A stretch of DNA of 64,000 nucleotides, from NCBI RefSeq assembly GCF_900069005.2, contig NZ_LN831275.1:64258-128257 (forward strand). Direction: 5' to 3'. This document shows, piece by piece, positions 56,715 to 64,000 of this stretch. The translations under genes were made by a program, and so were the position numbers. Under the pieces are notes generated by a model. It ran no database searches, was not told the origin of the DNA, and saw only the letters and a list, made by a program, of their open reading frames with translations. How positions within the stretch are numbered: the stretch's first letter is position 1; each line of letters begins with the position of its first letter. This DNA comes from Paenibacillus sp. GM2 (GTDB lineage: Bacteria > Bacillota > Bacilli > Paenibacillales > Paenibacillaceae).

Positions 56715-57842
56715 ATGCTGCAATCTTATTTATTCCCAATTAAATATGCTTTTTTCTCTTTTCCTTTCGCTGCCTTCTTATTTACGATGCCGTTCCTGAT
56801 TGTGCAGTATCGCAAATACGGCTATATCAACAAATTCAGGTCCTTCCTGCTCTATTTGTTCCTGCTGTATTTAATGAATGCTTATTTCCTTGTAATCCTG
56901 CCCTTGCCCGCTTCCAGACACAATCTGCCCATGGCTTCAGGGGGCATACAATGGATGCCGCTCAATTTCATTCACGATATTGTGAAGGAGACCGGGGTCG
57001 TCATCAGCAGCCCGTCATCTTACCTGCATCTGCTTAAGGAACGTGCTTTTCTTCAAGTTCTGTTCAATATTTTTCTAACCGTGCCCTTTGGCATCATGCT
57101 CCGATATTACTACCGTCTCGGATGGCTGCGCTGTATTCTATATACCTTCCTGCTGTCCCTGTTTTTTGAGCTTACGCAATTGACGGGCTTATATGGGATC
57201 TATCAGCATCCTTACCGTGTATTCGATGTAGACGATCTATTGATGAACACGCTCGGAGGAATCTTCGGAGTTCTAATCGCCGACTGGACCTCAAGTCTGC
57301 TGCCTAATGTGGAACATCTGGATGCCAACGTAAATCCGGCGGCCAATCGTGTCACGTATTTAAGGCGTGGGATCGCCTACATTATCGACTTCTGGATCTG
57401 GACTATCCTTGAAGTGATCCTCGATCAGGCATTCAATCTGTCTCTGTCATTCTTCCTGTCAACCGGCCTTTACTTCATGCTGCTTCCTTACTTGACAGGC
57501 GGCTATACGTTTGGCAAATGGATTGTACGCATCAAGTTGACTCGAACCGGACCGAAGCAGAGGGTATCCCTACTGTCGCTCGTTCTACGCTACGGAATCC
57601 TATATTGGTTAATCTACGGCATACATCAATTTGTTCCAAAATGGACCCATGATCTGCATCCATTTATCTCGGTAGCAGTTACGCTGTCTATCTTCGCGCT
57701 TGATGTAGCCCTCTTTATTCATGTTATCATCTACATGATCCGCAAGGAGCCGCAGCTCTTCTACGAGAAGCTCAGCAGAACCAAGCATGTCGTCGCCTGG
57801 GAGCCCCGAGACAAGCATGTACCAGAAGCGGGCAACCAGTGA
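56715..57842 (+). CDS. VanZ-RDD fusion membrane protein
   Basis: 375 residues. N-terminal VanZ-like part (about 1-195) with four or five helices and the motifs NIFLTVPFGIMLRYY, FLLSLFFELTQLTGLYG, and FDVDDLLMNTLGGIFGVLI; C-terminal RDD domain (about 210-345) with RRGIAYIIDFWIW and GGYTFGKWIVRIKL. VanZ proteins affect glycopeptide sensitivity; RDD proteins are sometimes ion/proton antiporters. The fused function is unknown. AGGGTGA seven bases before the ATG. 12 bp after LysR, so possibly co-transcribed. Confidence 0.88.
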   Translation: MLQSYLFPIKYAFFSFPFAAFLFTMPFLIVQYRKYGYINKFRSFLLYLFLLYLMNAYFLVILPLPASRHNLPMASGGIQWMPLNFIHDIVKETGVVISSPSSYLHLLKERAFLQVLFNIFLTVPFGIMLRYYYRLGWLRCILYTFLLSLFFELTQLTGLYGIYQHPYRVFDVDDLLMNTLGGIFGVLIADWTSSLLPNVEHLDANVNPAANRVTYLRRGIAYIIDFWIWTILEVILDQAFNLSLSFFLSTGLYFMLLPYLTGGYTFGKWIVRIKLTRTGPKQRVSLLSLVLRYGILYWLIYGIHQFVPKWTHDLHPFISVAVTLSIFALDVALFIHVIIYMIRKEPQLFYEKLSRTKHVVAWEPRDKHVPEAGNQ

Positions 57843-57845
57843 AAT

Positions 57846-57898
57846 AGAAGCCCGTCCAAACAAACGGTCTCTATGACCTTTTGTCTGGACGGGCTTCT
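57846..57898 (+). terminator. Terminator of the VanZ-RDD gene
   Basis: 13-bp stem AGAAGCCCGTCCA (57846-57858) / TGGACGGGCTTCT (57886-57898), starting three bases after the stop codon; T-tract after it is weak (TAGG). Confidence 0.75.
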
Positions 57899-58001
57899 TA
57901 GGTTGATATCCATCCAATTGAATCCGCTAGATAAAGCTCTGGGACTCTACTTTTACGCTTCAACTCAGATAATAATTAAGAACTATATCCTTATTGTATT
58001 A

Positions 58002-58775
58002 TCAAGCAGATTCAGCTTCGCTCATTTCTAAGCAAAGCTTCACCGGGCAGTGATCACTGCCCATCACATGGCAATCGATGTCAGCATCCTTCAAATATGG
58101 AGTGATCCTGGCCGAGGTCAGGAAGTAATCAATTCTCCATCCAACATTCCGTTCCCGAACCTTTGGCATGTATGACCACCAGCTATAGACCTGTTCCCGG
58201 TCAGGATAGAAATGACGGAAGGAGTCCACGAACCCCGCGCCAAGCAGCTCGGTCATTTTGCCCCGCTCCTCCAGGGTAAAGCCGGAATTGCCCAGATTCG
58301 ACTTTGGATTTTTCAGATCGATCTCCTGATGAGCCACATTCATATCCCCGCATACGATGACCGATTTCCTACCATCCAGCTCCAATAAATAGCTGCGGAA
58401 GCGATCCTCCCATTCCAGGCGGTATTCCAGCCGGGTCAAATCACGCTTGGCATTTGGAGTGTACACGTTAACCAGATAGAAATTATCGAACTCCAATGTA
58501 ATTATTCGCCCTTCTGGCTCATCATTTTCCTCTATCCCGTACCATACCGACAGCGGCTTAATTCTTGTGAATATACCCGTGCCGGAGTACCCTTTCTTCT
58601 CCGCATAATTCCAGTACTGTTCATACTCTTCGCCCAGCTCCAGTTCTATTTGCCCTTCCTGCAGCTTCGTCTCCTGAACGCAGAAAATGTCCGCATCCAC
58701 CTCTTTAAAATAATCATAAAATCCTTTATTTACGCATGCTCTAAGACCGTTCACATTCCAAGATACCAGTTTCAT
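58002..58775 (-). CDS. Exodeoxyribonuclease III (AP endonuclease)
   Basis: 257 residues of the ExoIII/APE1 family: MKLVSWNVNGLRA (Asn), IFCVQETKLQE (metal-binding Glu), VNVYTPNAKRDL, VICGDMNVAHQEIDL (Asp-Asn), YSWWSYMPKVRERNVGWRIDYFL and the closing MGSDHCPVKL (Asp-His). Cuts DNA at abasic sites in base-excision repair. AAGGAGAACATT before the ATG. Equivalent to exoA of Bacillus or xthA of E. coli; I leave the symbol open. Confidence 0.95.
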   Translation of the reverse strand: MKLVSWNVNGLRACVNKGFYDYFKEVDADIFCVQETKLQEGQIELELGEEYEQYWNYAEKKGYSGTGIFTRIKPLSVWYGIEENDEPEGRIITLEFDNFYLVNVYTPNAKRDLTRLEYRLEWEDRFRSYLLELDGRKSVIVCGDMNVAHQEIDLKNPKSNLGNSGFTLEERGKMTELLGAGFVDSFRHFYPDREQVYSWWSYMPKVRERNVGWRIDYFLTSARITPYLKDADIDCHVMGSDHCPVKLCLEMSEAESA

Positions 58776-58878
58776 AATGTTCTCCTTGCTAGAATATAAG
58801 ATAGTCTGATTTTATCATATAATCTGTCGCCGGCATCAGTTGACCTTGCTGTAACCTATTCCCACCATCGCGTCAAAT

Positions 58879-58911
58879 AAAAAAACAGCACCCCCACCAC
58901 AGCGGCACTGT
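58879..58911 (-). terminator. Terminator of the hmoA-like gene
   Basis: Minus-strand ACAGTGCC / GGTGCTGT, with two G-T pairs, then seven Ts. Short and G/C rich enough to be functional. Confidence 0.65.
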
Positions 58912-58929
58912 CTCCTTATTATTCATATA

Positions 58930-59265
58930 TTAATGATTGGCGTTAAAGGCTTTCCCTTTCTTCACCACATCAGCGTTATATAAATTTACAGTGGTACTAA
59001 TGATATAGGAAGGAGGCTGCTGACCTTTCTTCTGACGGTGGCCTTCAATATGCGCGGGGCTCTTCTCCCAATTCTTCCAGGCTTCTTCCGATTCCCACCG
59101 GATAACAGTGACTACTTCTTCCTGTTCCTTGCTCTTCTTATTCACCATCACGCTAATATCAATCAGGCCTTCCATTTCATCCATCGGACCAGGCTTGCTG
59201 AACCGTTCAATGACTTTATCGCTGTTTCCCTTTTCGATAAGCATCGTTCTTGTCATGATAAACAA
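58930..59265 (-). CDS. hmoA: Heme-degrading monooxygenase, IsdG/HmoA family
   Basis: 111 residues from a TTG start (GGAGG eight bases upstream). Ferredoxin-like ABM fold: MFIMTRTMLIEKGNSDKVIERF, MEGLIDISVMV, VVTVIRWESEEAWKNWEKS and AHIEGHR. The Trp and His of the IsdG catalytic set are present, but the Asn that should follow the first strand is Arg6, a change also seen in HmoA-like subtypes as far as I recall. A near-perfect Fur box lies 55 bp upstream, as for the iron-repressed HmoA of B. subtilis. Releases iron from heme. Confidence 0.85.
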   Translation of the reverse strand: MFIMTRTMLIEKGNSDKVIERFSKPGPMDEMEGLIDISVMVNKKSKEQEEVVTVIRWESEEAWKNWEKSPAHIEGHRQKKGQQPPSYIISTTVNLYNADVVKKGKAFNANH

Positions 59266-59319
59266 TGGCAGTACCTCCGAATTAAATAAATATTTTTAAT
59301 AATTATATTTATATTAGTC

Positions 59320-59338
59320 GATAATGATTATCATTGTC
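59320..59338. promoter_or_regulatory. Fur box
   Basis: GATAATGATTATCATTGTC matches the 19-bp Fur consensus (GATAATGATAATCATTATC) at 17 of 19 positions and is a near-palindrome. It sits directly upstream of the hmoA-like gene on the minus strand, and 20 bp from the 3' end of the phosphatase gene, which it is unlikely to control. Confidence 0.88.
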
Positions 59339-59357
59339 AACATATCCTCTTTTACTT

Positions 59358-60584
59358 CTATTTACGTTGTCCAAGCTCAAACCTGTCCAATCGTTGTCCT
59401 TCTATATCGTAGGCCTCGTAAGTAAGCGAGCTTTTCGTCACTGTTATAGCGGCGTACATCTGCTTGAAATTTTGAAAATGGACCGCATGATAAAATTGAT
59501 CCTGCTTCTTCTCATTGAACTTCTGCCCCGATGCATTTGTCGTTACATATACGGTTCCTTCTCCTTCGTTAACGACCTTCCCGTCCTTGATCGGATAGGA
59601 GCGGGAGTATTCATGATTATGCCCCTGAAGCACCAGATCGACGTTATAATCGTCGAACACCTTGGCCCAGGCTTCAATCTTCTTGTATCGATTCCCTCCA
59701 TACACCGGCCGATGAATTGCAACAATTGTCCAGCGTTTGCTGTTGTGACTCAGATCTTCACGCAACCACTTCGTCTGTTCGTCAATATTGGATTCCGTAT
59801 TCAGCACTACGAAATGCGCTTCGCCATAGTCATAGGAGTAAACTGTCCCCGGCAGCGAACCCTCCGCCCCTTGCTCCGGCAAATTAAAGTGGGCCAGATA
59901 CTGCGGTGCTTCACCGTCCACCTGCTCATGATTGCCTGTAACTGGCATCAACGGAATAGACGGCATCCACTGGTCCGCCGTGGCGAAGAAATCATTCCAG
60001 GCCTGTTCATCCTCTGTATTTTCGGTCAGGTCGCCATTATGAACGATGAAACTCGCCTGCGGAAAATGAATCAGTGCGGCTTCCAGCGTCCTGCCCCATA
60101 GCTCAAAATCCGTTCTCGTTATCCCTTGGGAATCAGTAACGTTAATGAATGTAAATTCCTCCACCTCCTCCGCCTCGGTAGTGAAGGTATACGCCTTGCT
60201 CCAGCCGCCCTTACTCCCGTTACCCACCCGGTAAATATAGGAGTGACCCGGTTTAAGCCCACTGACTTCCACTTTATGAGAACGAATCCTTTGCCCATCG
60301 CCGATATCGATGACCATCGATTCAGCCTGATAAGCAAGTGCACCCTCTCCCTTCAAGGCTGAACCATCCGTACCTTCGGCAATTTGCAGCAGTGCCTCTG
60401 TACTATCATCCTCTGTATACCAGGTAAAGGCCCTTGAGGTTCCAGGGTCCCCCTTAAAAGTAGTAACCAATGACTTAGGCTGTGCCGCATGGACATGCTC
60501 CAGCCGGATAATCCCCGCAGCACCGGCCAATATCAGCAGGCATACTGCGGCCAGAAGCCATTTATCACGTCTATGTTCCTTCAT
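59358..60584 (-). CDS. Purple-acid-phosphatase-like metallophosphoesterase, exported
   Basis: 408 residues. N-terminal signal/anchor helix (WLLAAVCLLILAGAAGIIRL, then HAA), a fibronectin-like N-terminal domain (about 38-140) as in purple acid phosphatases, and a calcineurin-type domain. Metal motifs: FINVTDSQG, FIVHNGDLTEN, PVTGNHEQ, VAIHRPVYG and LQGHNHEYSRS. Hydrolyses phosphomonoesters or related bonds outside the cell. GAGGAGGAAAG before the ATG. Ends just before the Fur box region and stands alone. Confidence 0.9.
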   Translation of the reverse strand: MKEHRRDKWLLAAVCLLILAGAAGIIRLEHVHAAQPKSLVTTFKGDPGTSRAFTWYTEDDSTEALLQIAEGTDGSALKGEGALAYQAESMVIDIGDGQRIRSHKVEVSGLKPGHSYIYRVGNGSKGGWSKAYTFTTEAEEVEEFTFINVTDSQGITRTDFELWGRTLEAALIHFPQASFIVHNGDLTENTEDEQAWNDFFATADQWMPSIPLMPVTGNHEQVDGEAPQYLAHFNLPEQGAEGSLPGTVYSYDYGEAHFVVLNTESNIDEQTKWLREDLSHNSKRWTIVAIHRPVYGGNRYKKIEAWAKVFDDYNVDLVLQGHNHEYSRSYPIKDGKVVNEGEGTVYVTTNASGQKFNEKKQDQFYHAVHFQNFKQMYAAITVTKSSLTYEAYDIEGQRLDRFELGQRK

Positions 60585-60781
60585 CCGCTTTCCTCCTCGT
60601 TTGCCAATTCTAGAAGTACATGCAAGAGCTTCTCCCTAAATTTTTTGCCATTGTCTTACATTTGTCAACGCAATGTAAACAACTTTCAGTCAACGTTCAG
60701 GATACGTTAAGTCAAAAATCAGGATAGGTTGCTAGGATGATGTTTGTACAATCAAGCTCAGGAAAAGAGGTGTCAGAACTA

Positions 60782-61495
60782 ATGAACGCTAAACTTAAAT
60801 ACCGCCATGAACTGAAATATGTAGTTAATCGCCAGCAGTATTTTATTATACGGCAGCGGCTAAGAAGCCTGATCAAGCTGGACGAGCATGCCGGACGAAG
60901 CGGGGAATATCATATTCGCAGCCTTTACTTCGATGATATGGACAATACCGCTCTCTACGAGAAATTAAGCGGTGTCCGCGACCGGAACAAGTATCGGATC
61001 CGCATATACAATAAGAGCGACAGCCTGATCTGCTTCGAGAAGAAGATTAAGTTCAATAATTATGTCGCGAAAATGAAAGAACCGCTGAGTCGCGATCAGT
61101 ACAACTCTATTCTTGCCGGCAACTACGAAGTGCTTCATCAACTTGACAAGCCATTCATGATGGAATTATACCAACAGTTAACCCAAAACCTGCTGCGTCC
61201 AAAAGTAATCGTTGACTATGTGCGCGAACCTTATATTTGCCGCAGCGGGAATGTCCGCATCACCTTCGATAAGGAGCTCCGCACAGGCCTGAACTGTATC
61301 GACATGTTTGATCCGGGCCTGTCCCCGGTGCTGGCCATAGACGACAATCTGATTATTCTTGAGGTCAAATATGATGAATACTTGCCGGAATATATCAGAG
61401 CCGCCATTCAGTTAGACGGCCTGATCCAGCAATCCACCTCAAAATATGTTATTTGCAACAAATATCTGAAAATGAATTCATGGGAGGATCATTAA
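60782..61495 (+). CDS. VTC-domain (polyphosphate-polymerase-type) protein
   Basis: 237 residues from MNAKLKYRHELKYVV, with AGAGGTG nine bases upstream; the frame opens earlier at 60737. VTC tunnel motifs: RHELKY (Arg8, Glu10, Lys12), IRSLYFDD, YRIRIYN, CFEKKIKF, RPKVIVDYVREPY and the metal-binding ILEVKYDE. Yeast VTC makes polyphosphate; bacterial single-domain versions are often linked to DUF4956 and CotH, as here, and their product is not known. Followed by DUF4956 with a 1-bp gap. Confidence 0.9.
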   Translation: MNAKLKYRHELKYVVNRQQYFIIRQRLRSLIKLDEHAGRSGEYHIRSLYFDDMDNTALYEKLSGVRDRNKYRIRIYNKSDSLICFEKKIKFNNYVAKMKEPLSRDQYNSILAGNYEVLHQLDKPFMMELYQQLTQNLLRPKVIVDYVREPYICRSGNVRITFDKELRTGLNCIDMFDPGLSPVLAIDDNLIILEVKYDEYLPEYIRAAIQLDGLIQQSTSKYVICNKYLKMNSWEDH

Positions 61496-61496
61496 G

Positions 61497-62192
61497 ATGA
61501 ACAATACAGAATCCACAACATTCAGCGATATTATTAAGAAATCGGTACTAAGCAATTTTTCCTCTTCCGACATCAGCATAACGAAAATTATTATTGCACT
61601 GGCTATCGCTTTTGCAATTGGATTGTTTATTTATACCCTGTACAAACGGATTTTTAGCGGGGTACTCTACTCCAAAAGCTTCAACGTCTCATTGATCGGT
61701 ATGACCATGGTCACGTCCATGATCATTATCGCCGTTAATTCCAATCTCGTCCTGTCACTAGGCATGGTCGGTGCGCTATCCATCGTTCGTTTCAGAACGC
61801 CGATCAAAGACCCTACCGATCTTATATTTCTGTTCTGGGCCGCAGCTGCCGGGATTGTCACCGGTGCCGGCTTCTACACCTTAGCAATGATTGGCTCTGT
61901 CATCATCGGATTGGTACTGTTTCTGTTTATCAAGAATTCGTCGGTTGAGAATCCTTACCTGTTAGTTGTCAATTGTGACGGTGACGAGAGCGAACAACGG
62001 CTTCAGGAGCAGATTGGCAGCCTGGTAAAACGCTACAATGTAAAGCAAAAGACGGTGTCTCAAGACAATATCGAAGTCACTTTGGAAATTCGCCTGCGTA
62101 AAGGAGAGGGGAGCTTCATCAATCAAATTTCCGCGCTTCAGGGCGTCCGGAATGCCGTGCTGATCAGCTACAACGGCGACTATGTATCTTAA
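61497..62192 (+). CDS. DUF4956 membrane protein
   Basis: 231 residues. Four membrane helices in the first 150 residues (IIIALAIAFAIGLFIYTLY and others) with the DUF4956 core GMVGALSIVRFRTPIKDPTDLIFLFWAAAAGI. The C-terminal part (about 150-231) is a soluble ferredoxin-like segment. GGGAGG precedes the ATG inside the end of the VTC gene. Usually encoded beside a VTC-domain protein; function unknown. Confidence 0.9.
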   Translation: MNNTESTTFSDIIKKSVLSNFSSSDISITKIIIALAIAFAIGLFIYTLYKRIFSGVLYSKSFNVSLIGMTMVTSMIIIAVNSNLVLSLGMVGALSIVRFRTPIKDPTDLIFLFWAAAAGIVTGAGFYTLAMIGSVIIGLVLFLFIKNSSVENPYLLVVNCDGDESEQRLQEQIGSLVKRYNVKQKTVSQDNIEVTLEIRLRKGEGSFINQISALQGVRNAVLISYNGDYVS

Positions 62193-62213
62193 AACGCGGG
62201 GGTGTAACAGAAG

Positions 62214-64000
62214 ATGAAGACTAAATTCTCCAGGTTTCTTCTATGTCTTTGCTCGTTCATCTTGATCTTCGCGATGACCGCCTGCGATACCAACAGCAGT
62301 CCAACCATCTCCAATGACACGGAGAAGACAGGAAACACCTCCTCGCCGGTGACTGACAGGCTGGATGAGGAAGTGTTTCCAAAGGACAAAGTAGTAGATG
62401 TGAAAATAACGATAGATGAAGATGATTTTCAGGATATGTTGGATCATGCCAGCGACGAGGAGATGAAGACAGCGTCCGTCGATTACAACGGCAAACATTT
62501 TGACAATATCGGGATACGTACCAAAGGGAACCTCACCTTGCGCAGTGTTGTGCAGATGGAGGATTCCGACCGCTACAGCTTTAAGCTATCTTTTGATGAA
62601 TATATAAATCAGACGCTGGATGGCATCAGCAAAATTAATCTGAATAACAATTATAGCGATGCTTCCTACATGCGTGAATTTCTGGCGTATGAACTGGCGG
62701 AGCAAATGGGCTTGCCTACCCCTAAATACTCATACGTGAATGTCTATATCAATGACGAGCTCTGGGGCTTCTATCTGGCCGTGGAGCAGATCGGGGATGC
62801 TTATCTGGAGCGGCATTTCGGCAACTCCTATGGCGCCCTCTATAAAGGCGAAATGACCGGCAGCGGCAGCGAATTGTCCTGGCTCGGGGATGACCCGAAC
62901 AGTTACACCGGACTGGTACAGAAATCGAAGACAGCTAATGGAAATATTCTGATCGATATGCTGAATGAGCTTAACAACGGCTCCGATTATGAGAAATATA
63001 TCGATGTGACAGAAGCATTGAAGTACATTGCGTTGAATGTTGCTACCAACAATTCGGACAGCTATATCGGCGCTAACAAGCAAAATTATTACCTTTATGA
63101 AGATGAAGGGGTATTCTCCATCCTGCCCTGGGACTACAACATGGCGTTCGGGGGCATGGGCGGAGGGATGGGAGGCGGTATGAATATAGACATGGGCGGA
63201 TTCAAGCGCAATACAGATGCCGATGCTCCAGATGCCGATACCCCTGCCAATATTCCGGATGGCGATGTTCCAGGCGGTGATCTGCCAAATAATCCGGATG
63301 CCGACATTGAGAATAATGCGGATGCCGCAAAAGGGAACAATACTGGCAATGGCAAGCTGCTGATTGATGAACCCACTCAGGGAGCGGTGGCGGAACGGCC
63401 GCTGATCGCCAAGCTGATCGCCGTCGATAAATACAAGGAGGAGTACCACGAGATTTTGAAGGAAGCGACCGAAGGCTATCTTGCCAACGATGCCTTCACA
63501 GCGCGGGTTAATCAATTGTCCGAGATGATCAGTTCATATGTTAAAGCAGATCCTACTGCGTTCTATACCTATGAGCAGTATGAACAAGCTTTGCCCCAGT
63601 TGATTAACAGCAACTCCTCCCAAGTCGAGAATATAACGCAACAGCTGGACGGGACGATCCCTTCTTCAGGCGACGGTTCCGGCAGCGGCGGAGGTATGGG
63701 CGGTGGCATGGGAGGCAGAGGCGGCATGGGCGGTGGCAGACCTACCATGGGTCAAGGCGGTAATGTTCAGGGCGAGCAAGCCCAGCCAATCGCACCGAAC
63801 GGCGATGTAAACGCCGCCCCAACCCCGTCAGAAGAGACGAATAAGCAAGCTAGACAGAAACAAGGTACGGATGGCAGTCCAACACAGCAGACCACAAATA
63901 GCGAGCCTCAGCAGAGTGCTGATCATGGACAGCAGAGCCAAACCGACCAGGTTCAGCCGGATGAGACAAACGCTCCAACGGACCTTCCGGCGTGGAATGG
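62214..64000 (+). CDS. CotH-family lipoprotein (protein-kinase-like), cut by the window edge
   Basis: Open for 595 codons to the end of the window, with no stop. Starts MKTKFSRFLLCLCSFILIF, lipobox MTAC with Cys24, after GGGGGTG. CotH segments: FDNIGIRTKGNLTLR, YAYELAEQMGLPTPKY-like LAYELAEQMGLPTPKYS, LWGFYLAVEQIGDAYLERHF, and the ATP-binding-like LNVATNNSDSYIGANKQNYYLY followed by FSILPWDYNMAFGG. Gly/Met-rich insertions (GGMGGGMGGGM near residue 315 and a longer one near 490) and a Gln/Asn/Pro-rich tail are unusual. CotH proteins phosphorylate spore-coat proteins. Third gene of the VTC-DUF4956 unit. Confidence 0.9.
   Translation, partial: MKTKFSRFLLCLCSFILIFAMTACDTNSSPTISNDTEKTGNTSSPVTDRLDEEVFPKDKVVDVKITIDEDDFQDMLDHASDEEMKTASVDYNGKHFDNIGIRTKGNLTLRSVVQMEDSDRYSFKLSFDEYINQTLDGISKINLNNNYSDASYMREFLAYELAEQMGLPTPKYSYVNVYINDELWGFYLAVEQIGDAYLERHFGNSYGALYKGEMTGSGSELSWLGDDPNSYTGLVQKSKTANGNILIDMLNELNNGSDYEKYIDVTEALKYIALNVATNNSDSYIGANKQNYYLYEDEGVFSILPWDYNMAFGGMGGGMGGGMNIDMGGFKRNTDADAPDADTPANIPDGDVPGGDLPNNPDADIENNADAAKGNNTGNGKLLIDEPTQGAVAERPLIAKLIAVDKYKEEYHEILKEATEGYLANDAFTARVNQLSEMISSYVKADPTAFYTYEQYEQALPQLINSNSSQVENITQQLDGTIPSSGDGSGSGGGMGGGMGGRGGMGGGRPTMGQGGNVQGEQAQPIAPNGDVNAAPTPSEETNKQARQKQGTDGSPTQQTTNSEPQQSADHGQQSQTDQVQPDETNAPTDLPAWN

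Noticed and set aside
59334..60101. 255-residue plus-strand frame opposite the phosphatase
   Set aside because: Antisense shadow of a gene with clear metallophosphoesterase motifs; no start signal.
62730..63515. 261-residue minus-strand frame opposite the CotH gene
   Set aside because: Antisense shadow; its Ile/His-rich composition is the complement of the CotH coding sequence.

Overview
The window reads as chromosomal DNA of a spore-forming Gram-positive of the Paenibacillus type. The evidence is a Bacillus-order purine operon with a guanine riboswitch, a SpoIIP-type sporulation amidase, a DUF4183 protein, an S-layer-anchored (SLH) xylanase, strong AGGAGG ribosome binding sites and several TTG/GTG starts. 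No rRNA, tRNA, CRISPR array, insertion sequence or phage gene was recognised. The species assignment is inference.

Region 1 (1-12.1 kb, minus strand): purE-K-B-C-S-Q-L-F-M-N. The operon is preceded by a PurR-type double PurBox, a sigma-A-like promoter and a guanine riboswitch, and purN is cut by the left window edge. Most genes overlap by a few bases. The exceptions are the purS-purC gap (about 350 bp) and the purF-purM gap (756 bp), which is filled with a 38-bp tandem array and a dispersed repeat.

Region 2 (12.2-22.6 kb): a SpoIIP-like amidase with SH3 domains, a repeat-rich 1.2-kb spacer, UspA, DUF1294, topoisomerase III, a group of probable spore-associated or surface proteins (DUF4183, an internally duplicated basic protein, a beta/gamma-crystallin-like protein) and two transporters.

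Region 3 (22.6-38.2 kb): a zinc-ribbon microprotein, a rhodanese, a 2370-residue secreted CE15-CBM22-GH10-FN3-SLH xylanase with a perfect cre site over its promoter, an amidohydrolase, an SDR, thymidine kinase, a 0.9-kb repeat block, a dGTPase and a GNAT protein.

Region 4 (38.3-48.5 kb, minus strand): an exopolysaccharide operon matching Bacillus subtilis ydaJKLMN and Listeria pss (GH8 lipoprotein, DUF2334, GT2 synthase, BcsB-like protein, degenerate-GGDEF c-di-GMP receptor). It is interleaved with what looks like a three-component sugar-decoration system (GtrB-like, polytopic GT, GtrA).

Region 5 (48.9-64 kb): OsmC; a Tm-1-like pair (UPF0261 plus TIM-barrel PEP-hydrolase family) preceded by an AraC regulator that carries the same TIM barrel as its sensor; ChbG/YdjC deacetylase; MFS and LysR; VanZ-RDD; ExoIII; a Fur-box-controlled HmoA-type gene; a purple-acid-phosphatase-like enzyme; and a VTC-DUF4956-CotH cluster cut by the right edge.

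The most striking non-coding signal is a repeat of almost invariant length (187 bp). It consists of two direct 50-bp-spaced units followed by two inverted ones, and is found in seven copies at three intergenic loci.
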